64,000 nt of DNA from Crocodylus rhombifer (Eukaryota > Chordata > Crocodylia > Crocodylidae): positions 62,001 through 126,000 of the forward strand of contig JAVSML010025224.1 of assembly GCA_038503035.1 (NCBI GenBank), given 5' to 3'. Numbering within the stretch: the first letter of the stretch is position 1; the number at the start of each line of letters is the position of its first letter. Both the position numbers and the translations under genes were made by a program. The notes below the pieces were generated by a model that ran no database searches, was not told the DNA's origin, and worked only from the letters and a program-made list of their open reading frames with translations. Of this stretch, positions 63,561 to 64,000 are shown one piece after another.

Positions 63561-64000
63561 AGCTTTACATCCCCACCTGTGTTTGAAAACTGGCAAGATT
63601 GTTAACTGAAATCAATTGTAAGACACATGTGTTTGTTTGCATCAGAAATATGTAAAGTTTTATAAGAGAACATACTACCAGTAGAAGGTGGATCACCAAC
63701 CATGGTAAGTGACCATGATTGGATATGAAGAGCATGATGAAATGGAAGAAAACAAGTAATAGATTTAGAAGGTGACCCAGTTGGACTTCTCAGACAGGTA
63801 TATGATGAAGATGTTGCATGTCCATGGGTCTGTTCAACAAGATTCTTAGATCAGTGGATCCTTGTGGCTCTGCTCTAGTTTTAGCATGGTCTCGTCTGTC
63901 CTGTGGAAAGACGGAAGGAAATGTTATGTAATTGGGAAATCAACTCTCTCCTCCAGCATTGAATTGTAAGATGTGCCTGTTGATTTATATGTTCTACTTT

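Overview
The window is vertebrate nuclear DNA, most likely from a crocodilian; a turtle is the main alternative. The evidence is spliced type I (acidic) keratin genes, many CR1 retrotransposons at very different ages, abundant non-autonomous hAT elements and foldback MITEs, and solo LTRs. The species call is inference.

Only two protein-coding genes can be supported, both on the minus strand and both complete. Keratin gene A runs from an ATG at 19364 to a stop at 10919 (8 exons, 484 aa). Keratin gene B runs from an ATG at 32847 to a stop at 26451 (8 exons, 423 aa). Exons 2-6 are 83, 157, 162, 126 and 221 nt in both, the classic type I keratin layout. The first exon carries the Gly-rich head and the start of the rod, and two tiny last exons make the tail. 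Each gene has a TATA box about 85-100 bp before its ATG and an AATAAA signal about 235-315 bp after its stop. Their products would be acidic partners of type II keratins in epithelial intermediate filaments. They look like tandem duplicates that have diverged in the head and tail.

The rest is mostly mobile DNA. The left 10.5 kb holds MITE copies, a decayed non-LTR reverse transcriptase and a CR1 tail. Gene A introns hold a solo LTR (intron 2) and a CR1 3' end (intron 6). Gene B intron 2 holds a perfect 25-bp inverted repeat.

From 33 kb to the right edge there is no protein-coding gene. This region holds two more solo LTRs, one nested in a hAT element. It also holds a nearly intact CR1 at 39.7-43.1 kb, broken by one frameshift. 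Further right come a second CR1 split by a hAT-like element, a Penelope-like fragment, an intron-containing tRNA-Ile(UAU)-like gene at 50.3 kb, and several hAT elements whose 8-bp target duplications can be read directly. I found no sign of a new multi-gene system; the novelty lies in the keratin tail exons, the tRNA-like gene and the nested transposons.
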